Origin: a virus
Virus record (IMG/VR): IMGVR_UViG_3300035661_000086
Span: 1-51,101 of that record
Strand: one strand, 5' to 3'
DNA: 51,101 bases
Shown here in pieces: positions 33,501 through 41,232 of the stretch. A model generated the notes under the pieces. The model searched no databases and was not told where the DNA came from. It saw only the letters and a program-made list of their open reading frames with translations. A program made the position numbers and the translations under genes. Positions within the stretch are counted from its first letter, which is position 1, and every line of letters begins with the position of its first letter.

Positions 33501-34024
33501 TTAAGGATGAGCATAAGACAATAGCAGATGTTAAAAGAGCAAAAGACAAAACCAGATTGTATCCTATCAAAGCTTTGGTTAGGAGTTTCTTTGAATTCAA
33601 AGTCAAGAAAGAAACCAGTAAATATTATGGTCAATCTATGATCAAAGCAATTGTCGAAGATGCTTATGGCGAACAGTGTTTTTGTACTATTTTTCCTGAT
33701 AGATGGAAGATTGTACAAAATAGACTTAAAGAAATTCATAGTAAAGCAGTATTTGATGTGGGTATTGCATTAAGTTTTTGCGGAAATACCAATAACTATG
33801 AAGATGATATGGGTCTTATTCTAGAAGATATGTTCAATATTTCTATGATTCCAAGTTTGCCAGATGACCTTAAAGCCAAAAAGGTAAATCTGAAAGATTC
33901 GAAAGTGAAACTTGTTCAAGAAGCTATCACTAAACTTACCGAAACTCGCAATTTACTCGAACAAATTGAAGACTCTTTATACGATGAGGGGTTAATTGAT
34001 CTTGAAGAAGAGCAAGATGATTGA
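30509..34024 (+). CDS. dnaE: DNA polymerase III alpha subunit (DnaE-type)
   Basis: The 1171 residues match full-length family C polymerase (E. coli 1160). Residues 1-250 are the PHP domain (I-T-D-H-G-T-L). G-R-G-S-V-G-G-S and the catalytic F-P-D-I-D-T-D-F (Asp442, Asp444) form the palm. T-H-A-G-G-I and S-H-S-V-L-Y-S-M-T-S-Y are fingers elements. In PHP the usual H-x-H is H8-N-Q10, so a metal ligand is lost and PHP catalysis is doubtful. No separate proofreading subunit is seen. Phages more often encode family A or B polymerase; DnaE occurs in some large phages. Confidence 0.97.
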   Translation: MTDFVSLHNQTYFSILDSLISPKELFLRAKELGQSAIAITDHGTLASAWDALKASKETGIKLIMGCECYFQNSSDNVEDKFRHVILLAKNAIGYKNLLTINKKGFDQGAFLGKRVYPVVDWKLLETYGEGLICLTACGNGIVSQLLTNGKFDEAEKTLLKLKDIFGDNLGIEILPNNMDRGSNFYSDKIDQRFLNRRLIELGKKYNIRLVAACNAHYLKKEDHDIHDVFLAIGSHQPAYSNFRLKYNVPDFYLKSGDEVKNFFSRNFGEEFAEQVCANSVHFASLCEFPNWIDPKYSNPSGKELPIFPVKDEVDYLVFRTWASKLPEELQKLDEDKLFLRYRCEIKFDSRVNILSDEERDIYNKRIAEELDVLEYHGFSSYMLIVADYIDWARRHDIAVGEGRGSVGGSLIAFLLGIHQADPIKYNLIFARFHNKEKSSFPDIDTDFAPSGRALVQDYLKKKYGEDSVAHVSNVNTITPKVYVRDIARSCELGGSREEAIRIGNDVADCLPADIHSIDDALNKVPLFTEYCKKYPEFIRYKEICGKYRAWSTHAGGIIISARPLTGLVPLRKDKDGALAIEYDKDKAEENGLVKMDTLGLSTLDIIGQTLQLIKESGKPLPPDPLNYEEYDQLSYDLISHGNTFCVFQLGTSGGTIDLCRKIKPKSVNDISYVNSLARPSARDMRSDFIATKDGKKPFALLHPSLGRAFNNTYGFGLYEESLMYLAQDVAGWNLHSADRLRKLTKEKGKNPKKAQQWRLEFINDAVKNDISEEIAKKIWDEVVDKFQGYGFNMSHSVLYSMTSYKTAYLKAHYPVEFLMANLMAEVKSNTPDAKANIEKIKKELRQHNVKIVPPDINKSQLSYTISKDNKLLTGLDALKFVGEDAIKDIIEKRPFNNFFDFMVRVDSRKVRANAIQALAAAGSMDHFGISRKSIYLYCSDYRKKLQVWLKKHDLNKEEFIYPWPKEAEWKLSELYALEQYYLGESFVCKPAEAYGKFFKDEHKTIADVKRAKDKTRLYPIKALVRSFFEFKVKKETSKYYGQSMIKAIVEDAYGEQCFCTIFPDRWKIVQNRLKEIHSKAVFDVGIALSFCGNTNNYEDDMGLILEDMFNISMIPSLPDDLKAKKVNLKDSKVKLVQEAITKLTETRNLLEQIEDSLYDEGLIDLEEEQDD

Positions 34025-34128
34025 TATATAAGATAGTAATCAATAATAAAATGAATCGCAAAAGCAGCTAAGAATCAAAAAATGAAATAAATGATATTAT
34101 CTGTATATGCATAACAAGGAATAAGATT

Positions 34129-35028
34129 ATGAAACTTTCAGATTGGGCAAAAAAGCAGGGCATTTCTTATTTGACCGCTTATAGGTGGTTCAAAGACGGC
34201 AAATTACCAATCAAGGCTTATCAATCTGATTCTGGCACAATAATTGTGCAGGATGAATCTGAAAACTTGGATAGCAACATGGCAGGTAGTATCAGCCAAC
34301 CTAATGAGGCAATGTCTACATTTCTTAAGAAAACTGTAGAATTTAGTAAAAGCAACGCTTCTCTAGAAGACTTTGCCGCTTATATTCTATCTAATTTTTC
34401 TTTGAAATTGAATTCAATGGTCAATGATCTTCCCAAATATTCTAGGAACAAACCTAAACCAGAAGATGTTCAAAAGCATTTTCAGAAGTTCCTAAAACCT
34501 AAAGGAGAGAAGCCTAAGCTAGCAATGCTGATTGCTGACGATGATGAATTCGATAAATTAGCAGAAGCTTCAGAATCATTAGAGACTCAAGAGCTGGCGC
34601 AACATCTTTCTGATGGTACGGCTCCCACTATAGAAGTGCAAGATTTGCTAAAAGATTTAACAGCTGCTTTTGCAACCACTACAGGTGGTGTGATAAGTCT
34701 TAATAATTCTATTAAGACATATAGCAGTGCAGGTGCCGATGGTATTGTTAACAGAATTGAATTAACTCCACAATTAAACTATACCGACTCTAGTAACAAT
34801 ACTATTGGCGACCTGCCAATTTTTAATTTAGAAGATGTATCAAGTAAGATATCTTCTACAATCGCTGCTTCACCAACTTTAACTCCAGCAGTTGATGCCA
34901 GAAGGGCGTTTAAGCCAACACAAAAAGAATTAGATTCAGTCAGTAAGGCTATGGAAACAGTGGCTAATCAATTACATTCTCAAGTGGTTAAAGCAAGAAG
35001 AGGCAGAAAACCTTCTAAAAAGAAGTAA
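34129..35028 (+). CDS. MerR/Xis-type HTH protein with novel C-terminus
   Basis: Residues 1-42 (M-K-L-S-D-W-A-K-K-Q-G-I-S-Y-L-T-A-Y-R-W-F, G-K-L-P, T-I-I-V) match the DNA-binding start of IS607-type recombinases and MerR-like excisionases. No serine-recombinase catalytic domain follows. Instead there is a helical region (60-180) and a low-complexity Thr/Ser-rich region, ending in a basic tail (R-R-G-R-K-P-S-K-K-K). The gene follows a 104-base gap beginning GATATATAAG. A repressor or replication-site binder is plausible. Confidence 0.72.
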   Translation: MKLSDWAKKQGISYLTAYRWFKDGKLPIKAYQSDSGTIIVQDESENLDSNMAGSISQPNEAMSTFLKKTVEFSKSNASLEDFAAYILSNFSLKLNSMVNDLPKYSRNKPKPEDVQKHFQKFLKPKGEKPKLAMLIADDDEFDKLAEASESLETQELAQHLSDGTAPTIEVQDLLKDLTAAFATTTGGVISLNNSIKTYSSAGADGIVNRIELTPQLNYTDSSNNTIGDLPIFNLEDVSSKISSTIAASPTLTPAVDARRAFKPTQKELDSVSKAMETVANQLHSQVVKARRGRKPSKKK

Positions 35029-35039
35029 TTGGGAGATTT

Positions 35040-35720
35040 ATGAGTGATGAGAAAATCTTAAGTGTTGATGAAGATGGATTTGTAATTGAAGTGGATGCGT
35101 CTGAATTTGAAGAAGATCCTGTCAAACTTCTTAGGTTAGAAGAGTCTATAGAGAAAGTAATGGAACTAGCCAGAGAAGTAACTAAAAGACATGATAGTGA
35201 GTTTAATGATTACAATATTGAAGCTTTAGAAAATAGTGTTGAATCTGTTGATGAGCCTGTATATGTAACAGTTCCAGTTGTTAATGATGAGGCGGAAACT
35301 CGTAATCAATATTTACGCGAAGTAAGAGAAAAAGCCAGCAAAGAGGTAGAAAAAAACAAAATCAAATTAAATCCTCATACCAAAGCTCATCTTGATAAGC
35401 ATTTTAAGCAATTTAATGGATCTTGTCAGTCAGGTATTAACAGGACTGGGGTATCTTATGAAAGAAACGTTGTCGCAACGGAGATTGCTGTGGATGAAAA
35501 TAAAAAACATCGTCAAGAAGCTTTGCAAAATATCAATGCCATAACTAAAGCTTTGTTGAAACAATTAGAGGCGCCTCCACCACCGCCAGTTAAGAAAACT
35601 TGGAAAGAAAAGGTGCAGGATAAAGTTGCATTCATAAAAACACGTGCGGAAAATAAGAAAAGAGATATATTCTTCTCTATAGTTAAACATGCTCAGAAGG
35701 TATTGAGTGTTAAGGATTAA
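35040..35720 (+). CDS. Unknown coiled-coil protein, 226 aa
   Basis: The acidic first half (E-D-G-F-V-I-E-V-D-A-S-E-F-E-E-D) leads into a long charged helix (90-185). A proline run (P-P-P-P-P-V-K-K) near residue 182 and a basic C-terminal helix follow. GGGAG lies before the ATG. No enzymatic motif is seen. The proline hinge between helices suggests an assembly or scaffold function. It is in one operon with its neighbours. Confidence 0.72.
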   Translation: MSDEKILSVDEDGFVIEVDASEFEEDPVKLLRLEESIEKVMELAREVTKRHDSEFNDYNIEALENSVESVDEPVYVTVPVVNDEAETRNQYLREVREKASKEVEKNKIKLNPHTKAHLDKHFKQFNGSCQSGINRTGVSYERNVVATEIAVDENKKHRQEALQNINAITKALLKQLEAPPPPPVKKTWKEKVQDKVAFIKTRAENKKRDIFFSIVKHAQKVLSVKD

Positions 35721-35721
35721 T

Positions 35722-36558
35722 ATGAAGTGTATATCTTGTGAAATGCAAATAGATCCAAAATGGAAACACGCTATTGATATTAATACGTGCCCCTTCTGTG
35801 GCAGATTCATAATGGATGAAGAATTGAAAGAATTATTTTCATCATTGTGTGATACTATGGACGATTTAACTCCTTATCAGGACCAATTAGATGATTGGAT
35901 GTTATCCAATCATAATTACATCAAAACAACTTCTGATAAATTAGCTTCTTATATTCCTCAAGAATATTTTGATTCTCTAAAACAAGAAGCCGTTGAAAAA
36001 TTCAAGCAAGGTCTTGATTTAGATACGGAAGATTTTGAAAAACGTAAAAACAAAAAATTCAAGGTTAAGGTAACTACTGAGGCTGGTGAACAAGAAATTG
36101 TAGCTGAAAAAATTCAGTCAGAAGAAAAAACCAATGGATTTTATAGTAGAGCCGAAGCTGTTAAGCCAAATATCGAAGGTTTCAAGAGTGTTACTGAAAA
36201 GACTCAACATCTTAAGGCTATGGCACAACAAATTAGAAGAGAAGGCGCTACCGTTGTTAACCAATCTGGAATGGCAGGAATCATTTCTCCAGAAATGATG
36301 GAGTCAGCAGATCCTAGTGCTGTTGCAGAAATGCAAGCTATGATTGGCGGCGGCGATATGATTAATTCGGCGCTTCCTGATTCAGAATTCACTGGAGAAG
36401 ATGAAATTCCAGCATCTGTTTTAAGAATGGCTAATATGGCACAGAGTGGTGGCAAAGGATCTCAAGCTGATTTAGCAAAATTGCAACAATTACAGAATAG
36501 AGTATCCGGTTCCAGAAAGAATTTCTTATCGGGCGGCGGCGGTTTCTCCAGAGCATAA
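35722..36558 (+). CDS. Unknown protein with N-terminal zinc ribbon
   Basis: The ATG is immediately after the previous stop; an in-frame TTG 15 bases upstream is not needed. C-I-S-C (residues 3-6) and C-P-F-C-G-R-F-I (residues 24-31) form a zinc ribbon. The central part is acidic/helical, and the C-terminus is rich in Gly, Ser and Met (G-G-G-D-M, S-G-G-G-G-F-S). It may bind RNA polymerase or nucleic acid; the family is not recognised. Confidence 0.75.
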   Translation: MKCISCEMQIDPKWKHAIDINTCPFCGRFIMDEELKELFSSLCDTMDDLTPYQDQLDDWMLSNHNYIKTTSDKLASYIPQEYFDSLKQEAVEKFKQGLDLDTEDFEKRKNKKFKVKVTTEAGEQEIVAEKIQSEEKTNGFYSRAEAVKPNIEGFKSVTEKTQHLKAMAQQIRREGATVVNQSGMAGIISPEMMESADPSAVAEMQAMIGGGDMINSALPDSEFTGEDEIPASVLRMANMAQSGGKGSQADLAKLQQLQNRVSGSRKNFLSGGGGFSRA

Positions 36559-36567
36559 AGGTTAAAA

Positions 36568-36867
36568 ATGTCTTTTAGAATCATAGATAATAAAAAGGTT
36601 GACATGACCCAGGATGAGTGGTTAATGTATGAGAAGATCGCTAAATCTTATACAATAGGCACCAACAAGGGAGAAGACTTATTTATCGATTTATTTGAGG
36701 TGGATAATAATGGAATTATCATTTTTTTGAAACCTCCTTCTAAAAGACAAACTTCCTTCGAAGTATTTTTGTTCTTAATGTCTTTGATGCAACATCAACA
36801 TTTGAGATTAATGCACGCTCAAATTGATGATTTATGTGATCAGATTAAAGAAAAAATTAAGAAGTAA
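36568..36867 (+). CDS. Unknown protein, 99 aa
   Basis: AAAGG lies before the ATG. The product is a small alpha/beta domain with D-M-T-Q-D-E-W-L-M-Y-E-K-I early and a Phe/Leu-rich helix (F-E-V-F-L-F-L-M-S-L-M-Q) in the second half. The helix is amphipathic rather than membrane-spanning. No family is recognised. It precedes the recombination operon by 49 bases. Confidence 0.68.
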   Translation: MSFRIIDNKKVDMTQDEWLMYEKIAKSYTIGTNKGEDLFIDLFEVDNNGIIIFLKPPSKRQTSFEVFLFLMSLMQHQHLRLMHAQIDDLCDQIKEKIKK

Positions 36868-36916
36868 TTTGTCGAGACATAGTTAGATATTGTACATTGA
36901 TTAAGAAGGAAAGAAT

Positions 36917-37432
36917 ATGAGCCAACAAGTAAGACTTTCGGATTTTATGGGATCTGAATTGGAAGAAGATTTTTCAAATTTCGACCTAACAGAAATTCAA
37001 TTAGTGTTGGAGAAATTACAAGATATTGACGCAATAGATTTGTCTCACGCAGAACTGTTACAACAACAGGCTTTACGAGGCGCCGATGTTATTACGGGAT
37101 ATCTAGGGAAAATAGTAAAAACAGTAGGTTATTTAGAAGCAAAAGTAAACAGTACAAAAAACAAAGTATCATTAGAGTATCATGCGCCCGACGGTTCTAG
37201 AACTACGGCGGACATGAAAAAGTGGGCTGGCGAATCTTCTCCAGAAGTTGAAGCGGTGCAAATAAAATTAGCAAAAGCTAAAGGCAGCAAGTTAGTATTG
37301 GAAAGAAAATACGAGATTTTAATAAAATCTCATCATCATTTCAAAGATATTGCTAGCGGGCTCAGAAAGACGATCCTTGGATATAGTCTTGGCGCCACAA
37401 CAACGGAGAAAATTCCCGAAGGCTACGAATAA
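36917..37432 (+). CDS. Possible UvsY-type recombination mediator
   Basis: This 171-residue protein is wholly helical. It has a long middle helix (G-Y-L-G-K-I-V-K-T-V-G-Y-L-E-A-K-V), a short loop, and another helix carrying A-K-A-K-G-S-K-L-V-L-E-R-K-Y-E-I-L. This helix-loop-helix layout, the size and the position one base before RecA match phage UvsY-like mediators, which load RecA on SSB-coated DNA. Sequence identity to UvsY itself is not visible, so the call rests on architecture and context. It could instead be a generic RecA-operon protein. Confidence 0.5.
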   Translation: MSQQVRLSDFMGSELEEDFSNFDLTEIQLVLEKLQDIDAIDLSHAELLQQQALRGADVITGYLGKIVKTVGYLEAKVNSTKNKVSLEYHAPDGSRTTADMKKWAGESSPEVEAVQIKLAKAKGSKLVLERKYEILIKSHHHFKDIASGLRKTILGYSLGATTTEKIPEGYE

Positions 37433-37443
37433 TGGGAGATAAA

Positions 37444-38628
37444 ATGTCGAATAAATTAGATGCCTTTTTCAAAAGTTTTGCAGATTCAGACGAACAATTA
37501 GATTTCAGAATGGCTCATGAAACTGTGGGTCAAAAGGTTCCAGCAATTTCTTCTGGTTCCTTACTATTAGATGACGCCCTATCTTCTGGCGGTCTCCCTA
37601 AGGGAAGATTGATTCAGTTTTATGGCGCGCCAGGTAGCGGTAAAACGTTGATGGCAATGATTGCTATCAAAGAAGCACAAATAGAAGATCCATCAGCTCA
37701 ACAGGTATTCATTGACGCGGAACAAACGTTTGATCCTACTTGGGCAGCATCACTTGGCTTAGATACTACTAAGATTATTCTTGTAGAAGGTGATACGGCT
37801 GTAAATGGTCGTAAGTGTTTTGAAATGGTTTTGGGTGTTCCGAAAGAAGATACCAAGACACATATTTTGAAAGGTAAATCAAAAGAAGGGTTATTGGATA
37901 AGGTAGCTTCTGGCGACTTCAACATTAACTTAATTGTATTGGATTCTTTGGGATCTATTATACCTCCAGGAGAAGATATTTCTGCTGTTGGTAAAATGAA
38001 TATGGCGCTTTTAGCAAGATTCTTGACTACCACTTTCCGTAAGCTTTCCTTGGAAGTAAATAAGGCTAAGGTTCCATTTATTATTATCAATCACAAGAAA
38101 GCTAATATGGATCCATACGCATCAGATCATACATATTCTGGTGGTAACACTTACGCACATTTTTTGAGTGCTAACGTATATTTTGAACCAGTCAATCGTG
38201 CTGATGCTCGTATTTTGGATGAAAAAGAAAACAAGATTGGTCAAACCATAAGAGCTACGATTGAAAAGTCGAAATTTGGACCTTGGCCACGCAAGTGCGA
38301 GTTTAGAATTGATTTTGGTATTGGTGTTATTGATAGGCACGAAGAAATTGCACAATTATCTGTTGATTATGGCGTAGTATCAAAAACATCTTCAGTTACC
38401 CATGAATATGGCGAGCATAAGTGGGTAGGTTATAATAAGTTTTGTGATGCCTTGAAAGAAGACACTGATTTAGCTCAAGAATTGGCAGACAAAATTGCGG
38501 AAGCCCGTAACACAAAGTGGGAATTAAAGCTTCTTGAACAAGCTGCCGCTAAATTGCAAAAAGCAATTGATGAAGTTGAAGATGATTCTTCAGAACCTAA
38601 AAAAAGAGGAAGAAAGGCTAAATCATAA
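37444..38628 (+). CDS. recA: RecA/UvsX recombinase
   Basis: The 394-residue recombinase has Walker A G-A-P-G-S-G-K-T (61-68), F-I-D-A-E with the catalytic Glu, Walker B L-I-V-L-D-S-L-G-S and a glycine-containing L2 region (A-S-D-H-T-Y-S-G-G-N). The C-terminus is acidic and then basic (D-D-S-S-E-P-K-K-R-G-R-K). GGGAG precedes the chosen ATG; another ATG four codons upstream overlaps the previous stop. It catalyses strand exchange and probably drives recombination-dependent replication with SSB, SbcCD and RuvC. Confidence 0.96.
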   Translation: MSNKLDAFFKSFADSDEQLDFRMAHETVGQKVPAISSGSLLLDDALSSGGLPKGRLIQFYGAPGSGKTLMAMIAIKEAQIEDPSAQQVFIDAEQTFDPTWAASLGLDTTKIILVEGDTAVNGRKCFEMVLGVPKEDTKTHILKGKSKEGLLDKVASGDFNINLIVLDSLGSIIPPGEDISAVGKMNMALLARFLTTTFRKLSLEVNKAKVPFIIINHKKANMDPYASDHTYSGGNTYAHFLSANVYFEPVNRADARILDEKENKIGQTIRATIEKSKFGPWPRKCEFRIDFGIGVIDRHEEIAQLSVDYGVVSKTSSVTHEYGEHKWVGYNKFCDALKEDTDLAQELADKIAEARNTKWELKLLEQAAAKLQKAIDEVEDDSSEPKKRGRKAKS

Positions 38629-38948
38629 TGTCAGGACCTAGTGATATTGCAATACAAGTAACTGGATTAATGGGTACAGTTGCCATAGCTAAGAAGCCGT
38701 CCTATTTGATTATTATGGATGATTCTTCTAAGAATAAGAATGTAAAAAAATTCATTACTCTGGATAAACCGGAGCTTTTACAGGGTTTTGTGCAGGTTAA
38801 AGGAATTTTTTCTGATTCGACGGAGGACGAGATAATAAAAAACTTTGTCGACATCTTGACTTCCACCCCCAAAGACTTAATATTGGAGGTATTGGTACCG
38901 TGGCACAAAATCTCGTACATGCGCAGCCTGGTATTTAAGCAAAAATAA
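38628..38948 (+). CDS. Unknown protein, 106 aa
   Basis: The ATG overlaps the RecA stop (TAATG), so expression is coupled to RecA. The product has an N-terminal beta stretch (I-A-I-Q-V-T-G-L-M-G-T-V-A-I-A) and a helical second half ending W-H-K-I-S-Y-M-R-S. A RecA-accessory role is suggested by coupling only. No family is recognised. Confidence 0.72.
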   Translation: MSGPSDIAIQVTGLMGTVAIAKKPSYLIIMDDSSKNKNVKKFITLDKPELLQGFVQVKGIFSDSTEDEIIKNFVDILTSTPKDLILEVLVPWHKISYMRSLVFKQK

Positions 38949-38950
38949 TT

Positions 38951-39370
38951 ATGGATGTATTGAAAGACCTCGGCATCTTGCTGGAAGCTGCCGAAACCAA
39001 ATCTACAAACAGTATTACTCTGTATAATTATACAAATGGATTAGATTATAAAAAGGGATTCAAAAGATTTTTAATCGAAACCAAAATGCTAGTTGATAGG
39101 TGGGACTTAGTAGTTGATTATTGGGTAATGAATCCCATTCAAATAATAGAAGTTTCTTCGATGTTTGAAGAAGTTAATATTACCGTCAATAAAAACATAA
39201 GTATTTGGGGCGCTAACGTAATTTTTACAAGAGATATTTCGGAAGGCAAAACGTTAGCAATTGCAGATAACTATCAAGAATGTGATTATGCGGATTACAG
39301 GCATGTTGCATTAGGACTCTGTGATCCAGAGTTGATAAAAAGATTCAATAATTTGAAAGCTTTTTGGTAA
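38951..39370 (+). CDS. Unknown protein ending in KAFW
   Basis: The 139-residue alpha/beta product lies two bases after the previous stop. It is rich in Trp/Tyr/Ile (R-W-D-L-V-V-D-Y-W-V-M-N). The final residues are L-K-A-F-W, a tail shared with two other short genes at 44.7-45.3 kb. No catalytic motif is seen. Function unknown. Confidence 0.72.
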   Translation: MDVLKDLGILLEAAETKSTNSITLYNYTNGLDYKKGFKRFLIETKMLVDRWDLVVDYWVMNPIQIIEVSSMFEEVNITVNKNISIWGANVIFTRDISEGKTLAIADNYQECDYADYRHVALGLCDPELIKRFNNLKAFW

Positions 39371-39395
39371 TAAAAATAGGAAAGTGAGCAATAAA

Positions 39396-39689
39396 ATGAC
39401 ATCTAATGGTAAGACAAATTCGGTTGATAACTTGGTTCTAGAAGGCGTTCTAAGGTCACTTGAGACCTCTCATAATTGGAGAGGCACAATGACACAATTA
39501 GACTCTATTCTAGCTAGAGTTTACAACAGAAGTCAGACAAAAGTAAATAACCTCCCTGGTTCGCCAAGTGCACTAAGAGTGGTTATAAATAGGATAGCAA
39601 ATAGATTACGCACAAGAGGCGTATCAGTTAGATTCGGAAGAGCTAACGATCGTACTCGTACCCGCTTCGTCAAGTTTGCATCAAGATAA
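39396..39689 (+). CDS. Winged-helix-like domain protein, 97 aa
   Basis: The pattern W-R-G-T-M-T-Q-L-D-S-I-L ... L-P-G-S-P-S-A-L-R-V-V-I-N-R-I-A-N-R-L-R-T-R-G-V-S, then a strand and an R-T-R-T-R-F-V-K end, recalls the small winged-helix module at the C-terminus of phage and plasmid primase-helicases. It is highly basic and probably binds DNA. The alternative start is a GTG 12 bases upstream. Here it stands alone, which fits the division of other replication functions among separate genes. Confidence 0.62.
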   Translation: MTSNGKTNSVDNLVLEGVLRSLETSHNWRGTMTQLDSILARVYNRSQTKVNNLPGSPSALRVVINRIANRLRTRGVSVRFGRANDRTRTRFVKFASR

Positions 39690-39771
39690 TTGATAAGGTC
39701 GTAAATACGATCAATGTGTTAAAAAGAAACAAGTACGTTTTGTACAAAATAGATAACAGTAGGAGATCAAA

Positions 39772-40497
39772 ATGACATCAACATTCGGTGAAATTTCTTA
39801 TAACGACGAGATTTACAGTGACAAAAAGACCACCAATTCCAAAGACCTCTTCATGAGATTGGATGAAGGTGATAACGAATTAAGATTGCTAACCAATCCA
39901 TTCCAATATTCTGTACATAAGGTGAAGAAAGACCCTTCAAATCCAAAAGATTTTGGTCAAAAGGTTCCATGCTCAGCCATTCACGGTAGCTGCCCTGTTT
40001 GTGCCTCTGGTGATAAAGCCAAGCTTCGTTGGTTGTATGGTGTCTTGAGCCGTAAGACTGGTACTTACAAGATTTTGGATGTTTCCTTTGCGGTTTTCTC
40101 TCAAATTAGAAAACTAGCCAGAAAAGCTGACCGTTGGGGCGATCCTACCAAGTACGATCTTAACATCGTAGTTGATAAAAACGGTGGAGCTACTGGTTAT
40201 TACTCAGTACAACCAATTCCAAAAGAGCCTCTTTCGGCAGAAGATCAAAAGGTCAAAGATGATGTTGACTTTGATGATTTGAAGCGTAGAGTAACTCCTC
40301 CAACTTCAGATGTTGTCCAAAAGAGATTGGATAAGATTTTTGGTGAGGGCGAAGCTATTCCAACTGCCGCTCCGGCAGCAGCAAAAAAGGCGGCTGCTAA
40401 ACCAGTTGTAAAAGCTAACACTAAAACAGCTCCAGTAAGCATGGCAGATGATGAAGAATTAGAAGAATCATTTCCAGATTATGATAACCAAGCATAA
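39772..40497 (+). CDS. ssb: Single-stranded DNA-binding protein, gp32-like
   Basis: The 241-residue protein begins with a region typical of gp32-type proteins (L-F-M-R-L-D-E-G-D-N-E-L-R-L-L). It has a zinc-type site (C-S-A-I-H-G-S-C-P-V-C, residues 66-76) in the DNA-binding core. The core is followed by an Ala/Lys/Pro linker (195-220) and an acidic tail (D-D-E-E-L-E-E-S-F-P-D-Y-D), as in SSBs that recruit partners. An excellent AGGAGAT site and an 82-base leader suggest high expression. A strong terminator follows directly. Confidence 0.88.
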   Translation: MTSTFGEISYNDEIYSDKKTTNSKDLFMRLDEGDNELRLLTNPFQYSVHKVKKDPSNPKDFGQKVPCSAIHGSCPVCASGDKAKLRWLYGVLSRKTGTYKILDVSFAVFSQIRKLARKADRWGDPTKYDLNIVVDKNGGATGYYSVQPIPKEPLSAEDQKVKDDVDFDDLKRRVTPPTSDVVQKRLDKIFGEGEAIPTAAPAAAKKAAAKPVVKANTKTAPVSMADDEELEESFPDYDNQA

Positions 40498-40517
40498 TCA
40501 ACTGATACAATAACATC

Positions 40518-40551
40518 AAAGGGGGTCCTGAGCGAACTCAGGACCCCTTTT
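40518..40551 (+). terminator. Strong Rho-independent terminator
   Basis: GGGGTCCTGAG pairs perfectly with CTCAGGACCCC across a CGAA tetraloop (11 bp). Flanking AAA/TTT extends the stem, and a T-rich tail follows. It ends the operon of the single-stranded DNA-binding protein. Confidence 0.93.
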
Positions 40552-40620
40552 TCTTTTTCCTGATATATTAACCTATAGTAATATTTGCCGAAACTTCTAC
40601 CAATATTATATCATTCAGAC

Positions 40621-41232
40621 ATGAGAATATGTAATACTTGTCGTGGAGAATTTAATGATTCCTCATTTGCAAAGCCAAATGGTGAATATTTCAAATTATG
40701 TTCTTTGTGTCGAGCCCATGCTCGTCAACAAAATGATCGCAGGAAAGAAGCAAAAAGTGCGCAAGCAAAAGAGTACTATCAACAATACAAAAATGATATA
40801 AGTAAGAAAAATAAAGAATATAGAGAAAAGAATAAAGAAAAACTGCGTATTTACGATAGTAGTCTGGAGCGCAAAGCGTTTCATAAACAATGGATACATA
40901 AAAAAAGACAAGAAGATCCGTGTAGATTTATTTATTACTCGGCTAAACAGCGCTCTAAAGCTTCTGGCATAATATTTGATATTACCAAACAAGATGTAGT
41001 AGACATTTACCCGAGCGATGGTAAATGTCCCATATTTGGTATGTTACTTGTAACAAATGTAGGAAAAACCAAAGATGATTCGCCATCTTTGGATCGTATT
41101 GTTCCAGAAAAAGGATACGTTAAAGGTAATATTGTCGTTATATCTCATAAAGCCAACAGAATAAAAAATAATGCTACACTTGTAGAATTAGAGAGCATTG
41201 TTTCGTTCTTGAAAAGTAAGGAGATAAAATGA
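40621..41232 (+). CDS. HNH-type endonuclease, free-standing
   Basis: The product has N-terminal C-N-T-C and C-S-L-C pairs (residues 4-33) and a strongly basic coil (45-100). The C-terminal core is S-P-S-L-D-R-I-V-P-E-K-G-Y-V-K-G-N-I-V-V-I-S with K-A-N-R-I-K-N-N-A-T, the pattern of a phage HNH-like nuclease family. It is 203 residues from the first ATG; a TTG 36 bases earlier is possible. It was probably inserted after the SSB terminator, and the RuvC ribosome site lies inside its last codons. Confidence 0.82.
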   Translation: MRICNTCRGEFNDSSFAKPNGEYFKLCSLCRAHARQQNDRRKEAKSAQAKEYYQQYKNDISKKNKEYREKNKEKLRIYDSSLERKAFHKQWIHKKRQEDPCRFIYYSAKQRSKASGIIFDITKQDVVDIYPSDGKCPIFGMLLVTNVGKTKDDSPSLDRIVPEKGYVKGNIVVISHKANRIKNNATLVELESIVSFLKSKEIK

